A DNA stretch of 64,000 nucleotides from CAVZCK01 sp963798805 (GTDB lineage Bacteria > Pseudomonadota > Alphaproteobacteria > Rhizobiales > Rhodomicrobiaceae): NCBI GenBank assembly GCA_963798805.1, contig CAWCVC010000002.1, forward strand, positions 620,001-684,000. The letters are read 5' to 3'. Position numbers and translations under genes: made by a program. Positions 42,448-51,274 of the stretch are shown one piece after another (position 1 is the first letter of the stretch; each line of letters starts with the position of its first letter). The notes beneath the pieces were generated by a model. The model saw nothing but the letters and a program-made list of their open reading frames with translations. It was not told the origin of the DNA and searched no databases.

Positions 42448-43529
42448 GTCGCGAGCCCGAGAGTGCCGGAGAAGCGCATGGACGCCCCGCCGCCCCGCTC
42501 GACCAGCCGGCCGATCGGGCGGGCGTCCTCACCGTGGCCTATCAAGACCTGGCAGATGCGGCCCGCCTGGCCGTGCGAGCAGATCACCACGAGGCCGACG
42601 CCGCAATTGAAGGTGCGCAGCATCTCAGCCTCCGCCACGCGGCCCTCGCGGGCGATCCAGGAAAAGACCGGATGCGGCGTCCAGGCGGCGAGGTCGATCT
42701 CGGCGGCGAGGCTATCCGGCAGCACGCGCGGCAGATTTTCCGGCAAGCCGCCGCCGGTGATATGGGCGAGGGCCTTCACCGCACCGGTCTCCCTTATGGC
42801 GGCGAGAAGCGGCTTCACATAGATCCGCGTCGGCTCTAGCAGAGCGTCGCCCAGCCTCGTCCCGGGCGCGAAAGGTGCAGGCGCATCGCAGGCGAGGCCG
42901 AGATCCGCGACAAGCCGGCGCACCAGCGAAAAACCGTTCGAATGCACGCCAGATGAGGTGACGCCGATGATCGCGTCTCCGGCAGCGATGTCCGCACGAG
43001 GCAGGAGCGCGCCGCGTTCCGCCGCGCCGACGGCAAATCCGGCGAGATCGTAGTCGCCAGCCGCATAAAGCCCCGGCATCTCCGCGGTCTCGCCGCCGAT
43101 CAGCGCAGCGCCGGCCTGGCGGCAACCCTCGGCGATGCCGGCGAGGACGGCTTTCGTCACGTCCAGCTCCAGCTTGCTCGAGGCGAAATAATCGAGGAAA
43201 AACAGCGGCTCGGCGCCCTGGACGATGAGGTCGTTGACGCACATGGCCACGAGATCGATGCCGACCGTGTCGTGCTTGCCGGCCTCGATCGCCACCTTCA
43301 CCTTGGTGCCGACGCCATCATTCGCCGCGACCAGTATAGGATCGCGAAAGCCCGCAGCCTTGAGGTCGAACAGCCCGCCGAAGCCGCCAAGCTCCGCCCC
43401 CGCGCCGGGCCGTGCCGTTGCGCGCGCCAAGGGCTTGATCGCCTCGACGAGCGCATTGCCGGCATCGATATCGACGCCGCTCTTTGCGTAGGTGAGGCCG
43501 CCTTGAATCGGTTTTTCAGGCTCAGCCAT
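42444..43529 (-). CDS. purM: phosphoribosylformylglycinamidine cyclo-ligase (AIRS)
   Basis: 361 residues from the ATG at 43529 (MAEPEKPIQGGLTYAKSGVDIDAGN). Also present: ILVAANDGVGTKVKVAIEAGKHDTVGIDLVAMCVNDLIVQGAEPLFFLDYFAS, ALIGGETAEMPG, GVTSSGVHSNGFSLVRRLV and AHITGGGLPENLPRVLP, the AIR synthase fold. It closes FGAM to AIR with ATP. The longer in-frame N-terminus from 43583 is not conserved in style. First gene of purMN. Confidence 0.95.
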   Translation of the reverse strand: MAEPEKPIQGGLTYAKSGVDIDAGNALVEAIKPLARATARPGAGAELGGFGGLFDLKAAGFRDPILVAANDGVGTKVKVAIEAGKHDTVGIDLVAMCVNDLIVQGAEPLFFLDYFASSKLELDVTKAVLAGIAEGCRQAGAALIGGETAEMPGLYAAGDYDLAGFAVGAAERGALLPRADIAAGDAIIGVTSSGVHSNGFSLVRRLVADLGLACDAPAPFAPGTRLGDALLEPTRIYVKPLLAAIRETGAVKALAHITGGGLPENLPRVLPDSLAAEIDLAAWTPHPVFSWIAREGRVAEAEMLRTFNCGVGLVVICSHGQAGRICQVLIGHGEDARPIGRLVERGGGASMRFSGTLGLAT

Positions 43530-43760
43530 CGCGTTTTCCCGTTCCAATGCTCGCACACAAGCGCCAGCGTAAGCTGCCGTCAACTTTTCTCTTATGCTGA
43601 TCCTGCATTTGCCCTCGCCGCCGCGATCGGGTAGGGCTTATGCCGTTTCGCTCTTTTGGCTGGCTGCAAAGCGCGCTAATCTCCGGCCCGAATTGAGGCA
43701 AGGGGGGTGCGATGCGGGCCGCTTTCATCAGGCTGCGCCGTCCCCCGAACGAGTGTCGTT

Positions 43761-44843
43761 ATGATGATGAGAATTGCTTCCATCGCGTCTCTGGCCGCGC
43801 TCTTGGCTTTCTGCACGGCCGCGGAGGCGAAAACGCCCGGCGTTTATACGGTCTCCAAGGTCTCGGTCTCGGCGGACGCTGACAATGCCGTCGCGGCCAA
43901 GGAAAAGGCGCTGTCGGAGGCGCAGCAGATCGCCCTGCGCGCGCTGCTGAAGCGGATGACGCCATGGAGCGTGCATGGGCGCCTGCCGGTCTTGACCAGC
44001 GACATGGTCGAGCGGATGGTCGACGGCTTCGTGGTGCGCAGCGAGAGCAACTCGACCACGCGCTATATCGCGACGCTCGATTTCACCTTCGAGCCTAACG
44101 CCGTGCGCGACATTCTCAACCGCTTCGGCCTTCCCTATACGGATCAGCAGGCGCCGGAATCGCTGCTTCTGCCGGTGATGATCGAAGGCGGCGTGGTGCG
44201 GCCAGGCTCGAAAAATCCGTGGTATGAGGCGCTCTCGGAGACCGATAGCACACATGCGCTCGCACCTTTGAAGCTGGCGCCGCCGCGCTCCGACCTGTCC
44301 GCCTCCATGGTCGGCGATCTCAATGCAAGCTCGCGCAGCCTGCTGGAAACGCTCACCTATCAATACCGGTCGCAGAACCTGGTGCTGGCCATCGCCGATG
44401 TCGATCCGCAGGCAACGAGCCTGCATATGCGGCTCATCGGCCAGGACGCAGTCGGCAATTTCGCGCTCGACCGGAGCTTCCGAATCCCCGACCGCGACAT
44501 CGACTATACGGCGAATCTGGCGGCGAAGATCGCGGTCAAGGTCGTCGAAGGCCGGTGGAAGCGCACGAGACTCGCCAGCGAGGGCGCGCTGGCAGGCCCC
44601 GCCGATCTGGAGCGGGTGGCCCTCACGGCGCAGTTCTCCGGCCTCAAGGCCTGGCGGGATATGCGCGTGCGGCTGCAGAAGGTTCCCGGTCTGCAAGGGC
44701 TCGACGTCAAGGCTCTTAACGCTCGCGGCGCGAATATCGAAGTCGACTTTCCCGGCGGCGCCGAGCGTCTCGCCCAGGCCGCACAGTCCCAGGGGCTGGC
44801 CCTGGAGCGGCGCGGACAGGACTGGCTGCTTTTCGCGCGATGA
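43761..44843 (+). CDS. DUF2066 domain protein, exported
   Basis: 360 residues from the ATG at 43761 (three ATG codons in a row). A signal peptide (RIASIASLAALLAFCTAAEA) is followed by TVSKVSVSADADNAVAAKEKALSEAQQIALRALLKRM and DFTFEPNAVRDILNRFGLPYTD, the usual DUF2066 layout. Periplasmic function is unknown. In Rhizobiales it regularly precedes the CDP-alcohol transferase and hdaA, as here; it is divergent from purM. Confidence 0.85.
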   Translation: MMMRIASIASLAALLAFCTAAEAKTPGVYTVSKVSVSADADNAVAAKEKALSEAQQIALRALLKRMTPWSVHGRLPVLTSDMVERMVDGFVVRSESNSTTRYIATLDFTFEPNAVRDILNRFGLPYTDQQAPESLLLPVMIEGGVVRPGSKNPWYEALSETDSTHALAPLKLAPPRSDLSASMVGDLNASSRSLLETLTYQYRSQNLVLAIADVDPQATSLHMRLIGQDAVGNFALDRSFRIPDRDIDYTANLAAKIAVKVVEGRWKRTRLASEGALAGPADLERVALTAQFSGLKAWRDMRVRLQKVPGLQGLDVKALNARGANIEVDFPGGAERLAQAAQSQGLALERRGQDWLLFAR

Positions 44844-44855
44844 GGTGCTCAGGGC

Positions 44856-45449
44856 GTGCAACTCATCTATTTGCCGAATTTCATCACGGTCCTCAGGCTG
44901 TTTCTCGTCCCGGTCATCGTCTGGCTGATCGTCACCGATGAGCTGTTCGGAGCCTTCCTGGTGTTTCTCGTTGCGGGCATAACCGACGCGCTCGACGGCT
45001 TCCTGGCGCGCCGCTTCGGCTGGCATACCGAGCTTGGCGCCTATCTCGATCCGGTCGCCGACAAGGCGCTCCTGATGAGCGTCTATGCCGCTCTCGGATT
45101 CTATCATTATCTGCCCGCCTGGCTGGTGATCCTGGTCATCAGCCGCGATCTCCTGATCATCGGCGCGGTCATGCTGTCCTGGCTGATGAGCCGGGCGGGC
45201 TCGATCCGGCCCTTGATGATCAGCAAGCTCAATACGGTGCTGCAGATCAGCCTCGCGGTGCTGGTGCTCGCCGAAGGCGGGGCGCGGATCGGTCTCGGCA
45301 GCTATATCCCGCCGCTGATCTGGATGACGGGCCTGACGACCGGACTTTCCGCCGCGGTCTATCTGGTCATATGGCTGAGACGCATGGCCCGTTACGATCT
45401 CGATGAGCGTCTGAAGCGGGGCGGGCGCGACACCGAGCGCTTGCGGTAG
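44856..45449 (+). CDS. CDP-alcohol phosphatidyltransferase family protein
   Basis: 197 residues, about five to six membrane helices. The catalytic signature D-x2-DG-x2-AR-x8-G-x3-D-x3-D is complete: ITDALDGFLARRFGWHTELG then AYLDPVADK. PgsA-like enzymes make phosphatidylglycerophosphate; other members make cardiolipin or use other alcohols. The start is GTG or a nearby alternative, 13 bases after the DUF2066 stop. The gene is followed 4 bases later by hdaA, a conserved alphaproteobacterial arrangement. Confidence 0.88.
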   Translation: MQLIYLPNFITVLRLFLVPVIVWLIVTDELFGAFLVFLVAGITDALDGFLARRFGWHTELGAYLDPVADKALLMSVYAALGFYHYLPAWLVILVISRDLLIIGAVMLSWLMSRAGSIRPLMISKLNTVLQISLAVLVLAEGGARIGLGSYIPPLIWMTGLTTGLSAAVYLVIWLRRMARYDLDERLKRGGRDTERLR

Positions 45450-45453
45450 CGCC

Positions 45454-46149
45454 ATGGGCGAGATGGAAGCGAACACCCAGCTTGTCTTCGACCTGCCGCA
45501 CATCCCGGCGCTCGGCAGCGAGGATTTTTTCGTCAGCGCCTCGAACGAGCGTGCGGTCCGGCTGATCGAAGCCTGGCCGGACTGGCCGAACGCCGTTGCC
45601 GTCATCGCCGGACCGCAGGGCTCCGGCAAGACGCATCTCGTTAATGTCTGGCGCGCGCGCTCGGGCGCGGAGGCTTTTCCTGCGGCGAAGGTCGCTGGCG
45701 CGGTCGAGCGGGCGCTGGGCGCTGCCGGCCCGGTGGTTCTGGAAGATATCGACGAGGCGCCGATCGAGGAGCATGCCGCCTTTCACCTGCTCAATCTGGC
45801 GAAGGAGCGCGGCTTTGATGTGCTGATCACCGCCCGCAGCCTGCCGGGCGAGTGGCGGATCGCGCTGCCCGATCTGCGCTCGCGCCTGCGCTCGGCGGCG
45901 CTGGTGGCGATCGACGAGCCGGACGAGGTGCTGCTGGGCGCGGTGCTGGTCAAGCTGTTCGCCGACCGGCAGCTTGCCGTCGAGCCCGGCGTTGTCGGCT
46001 ATCTGATGCGGCGGATGGAGCGCTCGATGGCCGAGGCGCAAAGACTGGTCGATGCGCTTGATCGCGCAGCGCTGGCGGAGCGCCGCCGCGTCACCAGGGC
46101 CCTCGCGGCGAAACTTTTCGTCGCCGACGGCGACGGCGAGCCCGGCTGA
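45454..46149 (+). CDS. hdaA: DnaA-related replication regulator HdaA
   Basis: 231 residues, AAA+ domain only. N-terminal clamp-binding-type stretch TQLVFDLPHIPALGSEDFFVS (QLxFDLP), Walker A AGPQGSGKTHLVNVW, and Walker B-like VVLEDIDEAP. HdaA works with the beta clamp to convert DnaA-ATP to DnaA-ADP and prevent over-initiation. No DNA-binding domain IV, unlike DnaA. Position before ppk is typical of the order. Confidence 0.9.
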   Translation: MGEMEANTQLVFDLPHIPALGSEDFFVSASNERAVRLIEAWPDWPNAVAVIAGPQGSGKTHLVNVWRARSGAEAFPAAKVAGAVERALGAAGPVVLEDIDEAPIEEHAAFHLLNLAKERGFDVLITARSLPGEWRIALPDLRSRLRSAALVAIDEPDEVLLGAVLVKLFADRQLAVEPGVVGYLMRRMERSMAEAQRLVDALDRAALAERRRVTRALAAKLFVADGDGEPG

Positions 46150-46219
46150 GCCTTGCCGGCGGCCTTTGCGCAACTTTAGCGGTTTCATAGCATCATCATG
46201 CCTACATAATAGGTTGAAG

Positions 46220-46243
46220 GCGCGGCTTTGGAGTCAGCCGCGC
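46220..46243 (+). terminator. hairpin between hdaA and ppk
   Basis: GCGCGGCT (46220-46227) pairs with AGCCGCGC (46236-46243) around an 8-nt loop, about 70 bases after the hdaA stop. It is followed by GATCATGTAAATTT, so the T-run is weak. It may separate hdaA from ppk transcription. Confidence 0.45.
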
Positions 46244-46334
46244 GATCATGTAAATTTGGTTCAAACGATCAATTTCGAGGCGGAAGATGCTGGGCGCCGC
46301 GGTTGGGCAGGGCGGGCGCGCCGGGAAGGACAGG

Positions 46335-48575
46335 ATGATGCGGGCGAGCGTAGACAAAGGAAAGATCATTGCCAAGCCGGGCCGGAAAAAGTCCGAGCCG
46401 AGCGCCGCGGAGCGCATTGCCGCCTTCGGATCGCGGCGCTTCTTCAATCGCGAGCTGTCCTGGCTGCAGTTCAATCTGCGGGTTCTGGAGGAATCGGAAA
46501 ACCCGCATCACCCGCTCCTGGAGCGCGTCCGCTTTCTGTCGATCTCGGCCTCCAATCTCGATGAATTCTACATGGTGCGGGTCGCCGGCCTGATCGGCCA
46601 GGTGAATGCCGGGATCACCGCGATGAGCGATGACGGCCTGACCCCGGCCGAGCAGCTCAAGAAAATCAACGAGATGGTCGCCTCGCTGACCGCTCAGCAG
46701 CAAAAGAACTGGGCGCGCCTCAAGGCCGAGCTGGAGGAGAACGGCATTGCGCTGGTCGATCCCGGAGAGCTCAGAAAAGCCGACCGCGAGTGGCTCGATC
46801 CGCATTTCATGGAGCACGTCTTTCCCGTGCTGACGCCGATCGCCATCGACCCGGCCCACCCCTTTCCCTTCATCCCGAACCGCGGCTTCGTTCTCGGTCT
46901 CGAATGCGAGAAGAAGGACGCCCCCGACACGGTGATGCACAGCATCCTGCCGATCCCGAGCCAGCTCGACCGCTTCATTCGCCTACCGTCGAGTCTTGCC
47001 AGAAGCAATGGCGAGGCGCAGCCGATCCGCTTCGTCACACTGGAGTCGTTGATCGCTCTCTATGCCGACCGGCTGTTCTCGGGCTATGAGGTGAAAGGCA
47101 TCGGCGGCTTCCGCGTCTTGCGCGATTCGGATGTGGAGATCAGCGAGAAGGCCGAGGATCTGGTCATGACCTTCGAGGCCGCGCTGAAGAAGCGCCGCCA
47201 TGGCTCGGTGATCCGGCTGGAGATCGAGGCCTCGATGCCGGAATTGCTGAGGCGCTTCGTTCGCAACGAGCTCGAAGTGTCGCGGGACGCCATCTCGGTT
47301 CAGGACGGGCTCTTGGCCCTCTCCGACCTCTCGCAGCTCATCGTCGAGGATCGGCGCGATCTCCTCTTCCCGCCCTTCGTCATCCGCTTTCCTGAGCGCA
47401 TCCGCGAGTACAACGGCGACTGCTTCGCCGCCATCAAGCAGAAGGACATCGTCGTTCACCATCCTTACGAATCCTTCGACGTGGTCGTGCAATATCTGCG
47501 GCAGGCGGCTGCCGATCCCGACGTCGTCGCCATCAAATGGACGCTCTACCGCACCAGCCCGAAATCACCGATCGTTGAGGCGCTGAAGGAGGCGGCCGAG
47601 GCAGGCAAGCTGGTGACCGGACTCGTCGAGATCAAGGCCCGGTTCGATGAGGAGGCCAATCTTAAGGTCGCGCGCGATCTGGAGAAATCCGGCGTCAGTG
47701 TCGTCTTCGGCTTCATCCAGCTCAAGACCCATGCCAAGCTCGGCCAGGTCATGCGCCGGGAAGGCGGCAAGCTGCGCACCTATTGCCATATCGGCACCGG
47801 CAACTACCATCCGCAGACGGCGCGCGTTTACACCGACCTTTCCTTCTTCACCGCCGATCCCGCCATCGGCCGTGACGTGACGCGGCTGTTCAATTTCATC
47901 ACCGGCTATGCCGACCCAGCGAACCTGGAAGTGATGGCCGCCTCGCCGCGCGGCATCCGCGCCAGGGTGATGAAGCATATCCACGAAGAGATCGAGCACG
48001 CGCGGGCCGGGCGGCCGGCGGTGATCTGGATGAAGATGAACGCGCTTGTCGATCCGGGCATCATCGACGCGCTTTACGAGGCGAGCCTTGCCGGCGTGCA
48101 TATCGAGCTGATCGTGCGTGGCATCTGCTGCCTGCGCCCTGGCGTGCCGGGTCTGTCGGAGAACATCCGGGTCAAGAGCATCATCGGCCGCTTCCTGGAG
48201 CATGGCCGGATCTACTGTTTCGGCGGCGGCGCCAGCCTTCCATCAGCGACCGCGCATGTCTATATCAGCTCTGCCGACATGATGCCGCGCAATCTCGACA
48301 GGCGGGTTGAGGCCATGGTACCTATCATCAACCCGACCGTGCATGAACAGGTCCTGGGGCAGATTATGGCAGCGAATCTGAAGGATAATCAGCAAAGCTG
48401 GCATGTTCTGGCCGACGGTACCTGCGTGCGCATCAAACCCGACCCCGGAGAGGAACCGTTCAACGCGCACGAATATTTCATGACCAATCCGAGTCTTTCC
48501 GGGCGGGGTGAGGCGCTGGCCAAGAGCTTCCCGCCGCGGGTATTCGTGGGCGGCGCCCAGGACGTGATTGATTGA
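46335..48575 (+). CDS. ppk1: polyphosphate kinase 1
   Basis: 746 residues from the ATG at 46335 (GGAAGG upstream); an in-frame ATG at 46287 would add 16 residues. Domain order is N (FFNRELSWLQFNLRVLEESENPHHPLLERVRFLSISASNLDEF), head, then the two phospholipase-D-like lobes with HIGTGNYHPQTARVYTDLSFFTA holding the autophosphorylated His and IELIVRGICCLRPG. It reversibly polymerises the gamma phosphate of ATP into polyphosphate. It overlaps ppx by four bases. Confidence 0.95.
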   Translation: MMRASVDKGKIIAKPGRKKSEPSAAERIAAFGSRRFFNRELSWLQFNLRVLEESENPHHPLLERVRFLSISASNLDEFYMVRVAGLIGQVNAGITAMSDDGLTPAEQLKKINEMVASLTAQQQKNWARLKAELEENGIALVDPGELRKADREWLDPHFMEHVFPVLTPIAIDPAHPFPFIPNRGFVLGLECEKKDAPDTVMHSILPIPSQLDRFIRLPSSLARSNGEAQPIRFVTLESLIALYADRLFSGYEVKGIGGFRVLRDSDVEISEKAEDLVMTFEAALKKRRHGSVIRLEIEASMPELLRRFVRNELEVSRDAISVQDGLLALSDLSQLIVEDRRDLLFPPFVIRFPERIREYNGDCFAAIKQKDIVVHHPYESFDVVVQYLRQAAADPDVVAIKWTLYRTSPKSPIVEALKEAAEAGKLVTGLVEIKARFDEEANLKVARDLEKSGVSVVFGFIQLKTHAKLGQVMRREGGKLRTYCHIGTGNYHPQTARVYTDLSFFTADPAIGRDVTRLFNFITGYADPANLEVMAASPRGIRARVMKHIHEEIEHARAGRPAVIWMKMNALVDPGIIDALYEASLAGVHIELIVRGICCLRPGVPGLSENIRVKSIIGRFLEHGRIYCFGGGASLPSATAHVYISSADMMPRNLDRRVEAMVPIINPTVHEQVLGQIMAANLKDNQQSWHVLADGTCVRIKPDPGEEPFNAHEYFMTNPSLSGRGEALAKSFPPRVFVGGAQDVID

Positions 48576-50140
48576 GCCGGGCCGTGGATTGGCGGGGAAA
48601 AAATTTCACGCAGGACGCAAGCCCCGTTGCCGTCATCGATATCGGATCGAACTCAATCCGCCTTGTCGTCTATGAGGACGAGGTGCGCAGCCCCACGCCG
48701 GTGCTCAATGAGAAACTGTTGTGCGGGCTGGGCCGCAAACGCACGCCGCAGGGCGGCCTGAATAAGCAGGCGGTGGCGCGCGCGCTCGGGGCGCTGCGCC
48801 GGTTCCACAAGCTTTGCGAGCAGACCCGGGTCAAGCGCATTTACACCTTCGCGACGGAAGCCGTACGCAGCGCCTCGGACGGCGCCGAATTCATCGCCGA
48901 GGCGGAAAAGAGCTGCGGCTGCCCCATCCGTGTGCTGTCGGGGCGCGAGGAGGCCGAGCTGGCGGCGGCGGGCATCGTCTCCGGTTTCATCAATCCGGAC
49001 GGGTTCGTCGGCGATCTGGGCGGCGGCAGTCTGGAGCTGATCGACCTTAAGGGCCATGACGTCCTCGCCGAGTCCTCGGTTCCGCTGGGCAGCCTCAATC
49101 TGATGGAAGCGGCCGGCAAGGATTTTGCCAAGGCCTCGGCGGTGATCGACAGCCATCTCGACAGCATCCCCTGGCTCGGCCGGGGCGCGGGCCGCCCGTT
49201 CTATCTGATCGGCGGCACCTGGCGCGCGGTCGCCAAGCTGGAGATGATGGAAACCCGCTATCCGCTCAGCATCACCCATCATTACCGCATGTCGCTCAAG
49301 CAGCTCGACAGCCTGTTCGCCAGCGTCGTCAGCCGCAGCCCGACGGCGAAGAACCTGGAGAGGATCTCGCGCGAGCGCCGGGAGATGCTGCCCTATGGCC
49401 TGCTCGTGCTGAAGCGGCTCGCTGATCGGGTGAAGCCTTCGGAAATCATCTTCTCCGCTTTCGGCGCGCGCGAGGGCATGCTTTACGTCAATTTGCCGCC
49501 CGAGCAGCAGGCGTTCGACCCTCTGATCTCGGCCTGCGAGGACATGGCGGCGCGGCGCGCCCGCTCCTTCGACTATTCCTATGAATTTTTCGACTGGACC
49601 AGCGGTCTTTTCGATCGCAACGGGCTTCGCGAGAACGAAGAGGAGCGGCGGCTGCGCAAGGCGGGGTGCCTGCTCGTCGATGTCGGCTGGCGAGGCCACC
49701 CGGATTATCGCGGCGAGAAGGCGCTGGGACTGATCGCCCAGTCCTCATTCGTCGGCGTCGATCATCCCGGCCGCGCCTATCTGGCGCTCTCGGTCTATTA
49801 CAGCCATGAACGTGCTCTGTCCGGCGATTTCAGCCCGGCGCTGCGCCGTCTCGCCGGCCGCAATCTCAACCGGCGCGCGCAGATCCTGGGTACGGCAGCG
49901 CGCGTCGCGGTCAAACTGTCTGTTAATATGCCGGGGATTATCAATCAAACCACCATAGGCTATAATAAAAACAGTCTGGTACTGAACTTGCCTGCTCATC
50001 TCGAAATGCTGGACGGCGAATCCTTGCGTCGCCGCTTCAAGGTCCTTGCGCAGTTGTTGAATTGTGAGCCAGAGATTCGCATTGAACCAAAGCCGCGACC
50101 GGCCAAATCCATGCTGCGCGCATTCGCATCGCGCGAGTGA
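48572..50140 (+). CDS. ppx: exopolyphosphatase / GppA phosphatase family
   Basis: 522 residues from a TTG overlapping the ppk stop; GTG at 48584 is an alternative. The ASKHA motifs are VAVIDIGSNSIRLVVYE, YTFATEAVRSASDG, VLSGREEAELAAAGIVSG and FVGDLGGGSLELI. A C-terminal helical region extends past residue 310. It removes terminal phosphate from polyphosphate and perhaps pppGpp. Coupled to ppk, so synthesis and breakdown are made together. Confidence 0.93.
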   Translation: MSRAVDWRGKNFTQDASPVAVIDIGSNSIRLVVYEDEVRSPTPVLNEKLLCGLGRKRTPQGGLNKQAVARALGALRRFHKLCEQTRVKRIYTFATEAVRSASDGAEFIAEAEKSCGCPIRVLSGREEAELAAAGIVSGFINPDGFVGDLGGGSLELIDLKGHDVLAESSVPLGSLNLMEAAGKDFAKASAVIDSHLDSIPWLGRGAGRPFYLIGGTWRAVAKLEMMETRYPLSITHHYRMSLKQLDSLFASVVSRSPTAKNLERISRERREMLPYGLLVLKRLADRVKPSEIIFSAFGAREGMLYVNLPPEQQAFDPLISACEDMAARRARSFDYSYEFFDWTSGLFDRNGLRENEEERRLRKAGCLLVDVGWRGHPDYRGEKALGLIAQSSFVGVDHPGRAYLALSVYYSHERALSGDFSPALRRLAGRNLNRRAQILGTAARVAVKLSVNMPGIINQTTIGYNKNSLVLNLPAHLEMLDGESLRRRFKVLAQLLNCEPEIRIEPKPRPAKSMLRAFASRE

Positions 50141-50267
50141 TCCCGCGCCGGACGATCCCGTGAGAAGCCGGCCGCATGGAAGACTTGCGCGCCGCAGTGC
50201 ACTCCTTCGTGCTCGTGCCCTATTCGTTCTGCAATAATCGCCGGCTGCGCGGAGTGAGTCGCGGAAG

Positions 50268-51173
50268 ATGAACCAGGATCTGTACCAAATCTTGAATGTG
50301 AAGCGGACCGCGAGCCACGATGAGATCCGGGCGGCTTATCGCAAGCTGGCCAAGGAATATCATCCGGACCGCAATCCGGGCAACAAGGCGTCGGAAGAGA
50401 ATTTCAAGCGAGTCTCCGCCGCTTTCGACATTCTCGGCGACCCGGAAAAGCGCCGCCGCTACGATGCCGGCGAGATCGACGCCAGCGGGCGCGAGACCGG
50501 CGGGTTTTACGGCGATTTCAACTCGGGCGGCCGCAGCCACCGCTCCTCCGACAATTTCGGCGACTTCGCCGATATCTTCGGCGACTTCTTCGGGCGCACC
50601 GGCACGACGACCGGCGGCGGCTTCAACATGCGAGGTATGGACTACCGCTATCACCTCGAGATCGATTTCATCGAAGCCGTCAACGGCGTGAAGAAGCGGG
50701 TGCTGCTGCCGGAGGGCGAAACGCTCGACATCACCGTGCCGTCGGGCGTGGTGCAGGGGCAGGTGCTGCGGCTCAAAGGCAAGGGCGGTCCCGGTGTCGG
50801 GCGTGGTCAGGCGGGTGATGCGCTGATCGAGCTGAAGATCCGACCGCATGTGTTCTTCGAGCGCGAGGGCGACGACATCATTCTCGAATTGCCGGTTGCG
50901 CTTTACGAGGCCGTGCTGGGCGCAAAGGTGGAGGTGCCGACGATTAGCGGCCGCGTCTCGCTCAGCGTGCCCAAGGGCGCCTCGAGCGGCCAGACCTTGC
51001 GGCTGAGAGGCAAGGGCGTGCGCAACTCGCAGACCGGCAATACCGGCGATCAGCTCGTCAAACTGCGGATCGTGCTGCCGCAGCGGATCGACCGCGAGCT
51101 GTTCGATTTCATGGAAGACTGGGCCGAGAACCACCCCTACGATCCGCGCTCCAAGCTCAAGGAAGCGATCTGA
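50268..51173 (+). CDS. second CbpA-type DnaJ co-chaperone
   Basis: 301 residues. J domain at residues 3-68 with HPD in KEYHPDRNPGN, Gly/Ser/Phe linker (GGRSHRSSDNFGDFADIFGDFFGRTG), then two CTDs (GDALIELKIRPHVFFEREGDDI; GRVSLSVPKGASSGQTLRLRGKGVRNSQTG). No zinc finger. Very similar in layout to the protein at 38611 but without a linked cbpM. It probably serves DnaK with other clients. Located between ppx and the autotransporter. Confidence 0.9.
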   Translation: MNQDLYQILNVKRTASHDEIRAAYRKLAKEYHPDRNPGNKASEENFKRVSAAFDILGDPEKRRRYDAGEIDASGRETGGFYGDFNSGGRSHRSSDNFGDFADIFGDFFGRTGTTTGGGFNMRGMDYRYHLEIDFIEAVNGVKKRVLLPEGETLDITVPSGVVQGQVLRLKGKGGPGVGRGQAGDALIELKIRPHVFFEREGDDIILELPVALYEAVLGAKVEVPTISGRVSLSVPKGASSGQTLRLRGKGVRNSQTGNTGDQLVKLRIVLPQRIDRELFDFMEDWAENHPYDPRSKLKEAI

Positions 51174-51202
51174 GCCGCAAAGGCGCTGGCTTTATACTCG
51201 GT

Positions 51203-51237
51203 GTCGCCCCGGCCACCGAGCCGGGGTCCAGGACGAC
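51203..51237. repeat. REP-like palindrome after dnaJ-like gene
   Basis: GTCGCCCCGGC (51203-51213) with GCCGGGGTCCAGGACGAC forms a GC hairpin like those at 1115 and 5038. It lies between the dnaJ-like stop and the convergent autotransporter stop. Confidence 0.6.
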
Positions 51238-51274
51238 GCAGGGCGAGCGGCTGGAGCAGTGTTGATGCCGCCGA

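Noticed and set aside
43728..45629. 633-codon minus-strand frame opposite DUF2066 and CDP-alcohol transferase
   Set aside because: The plus strand encodes two recognised families across the same region; this frame has no recognisable domain.
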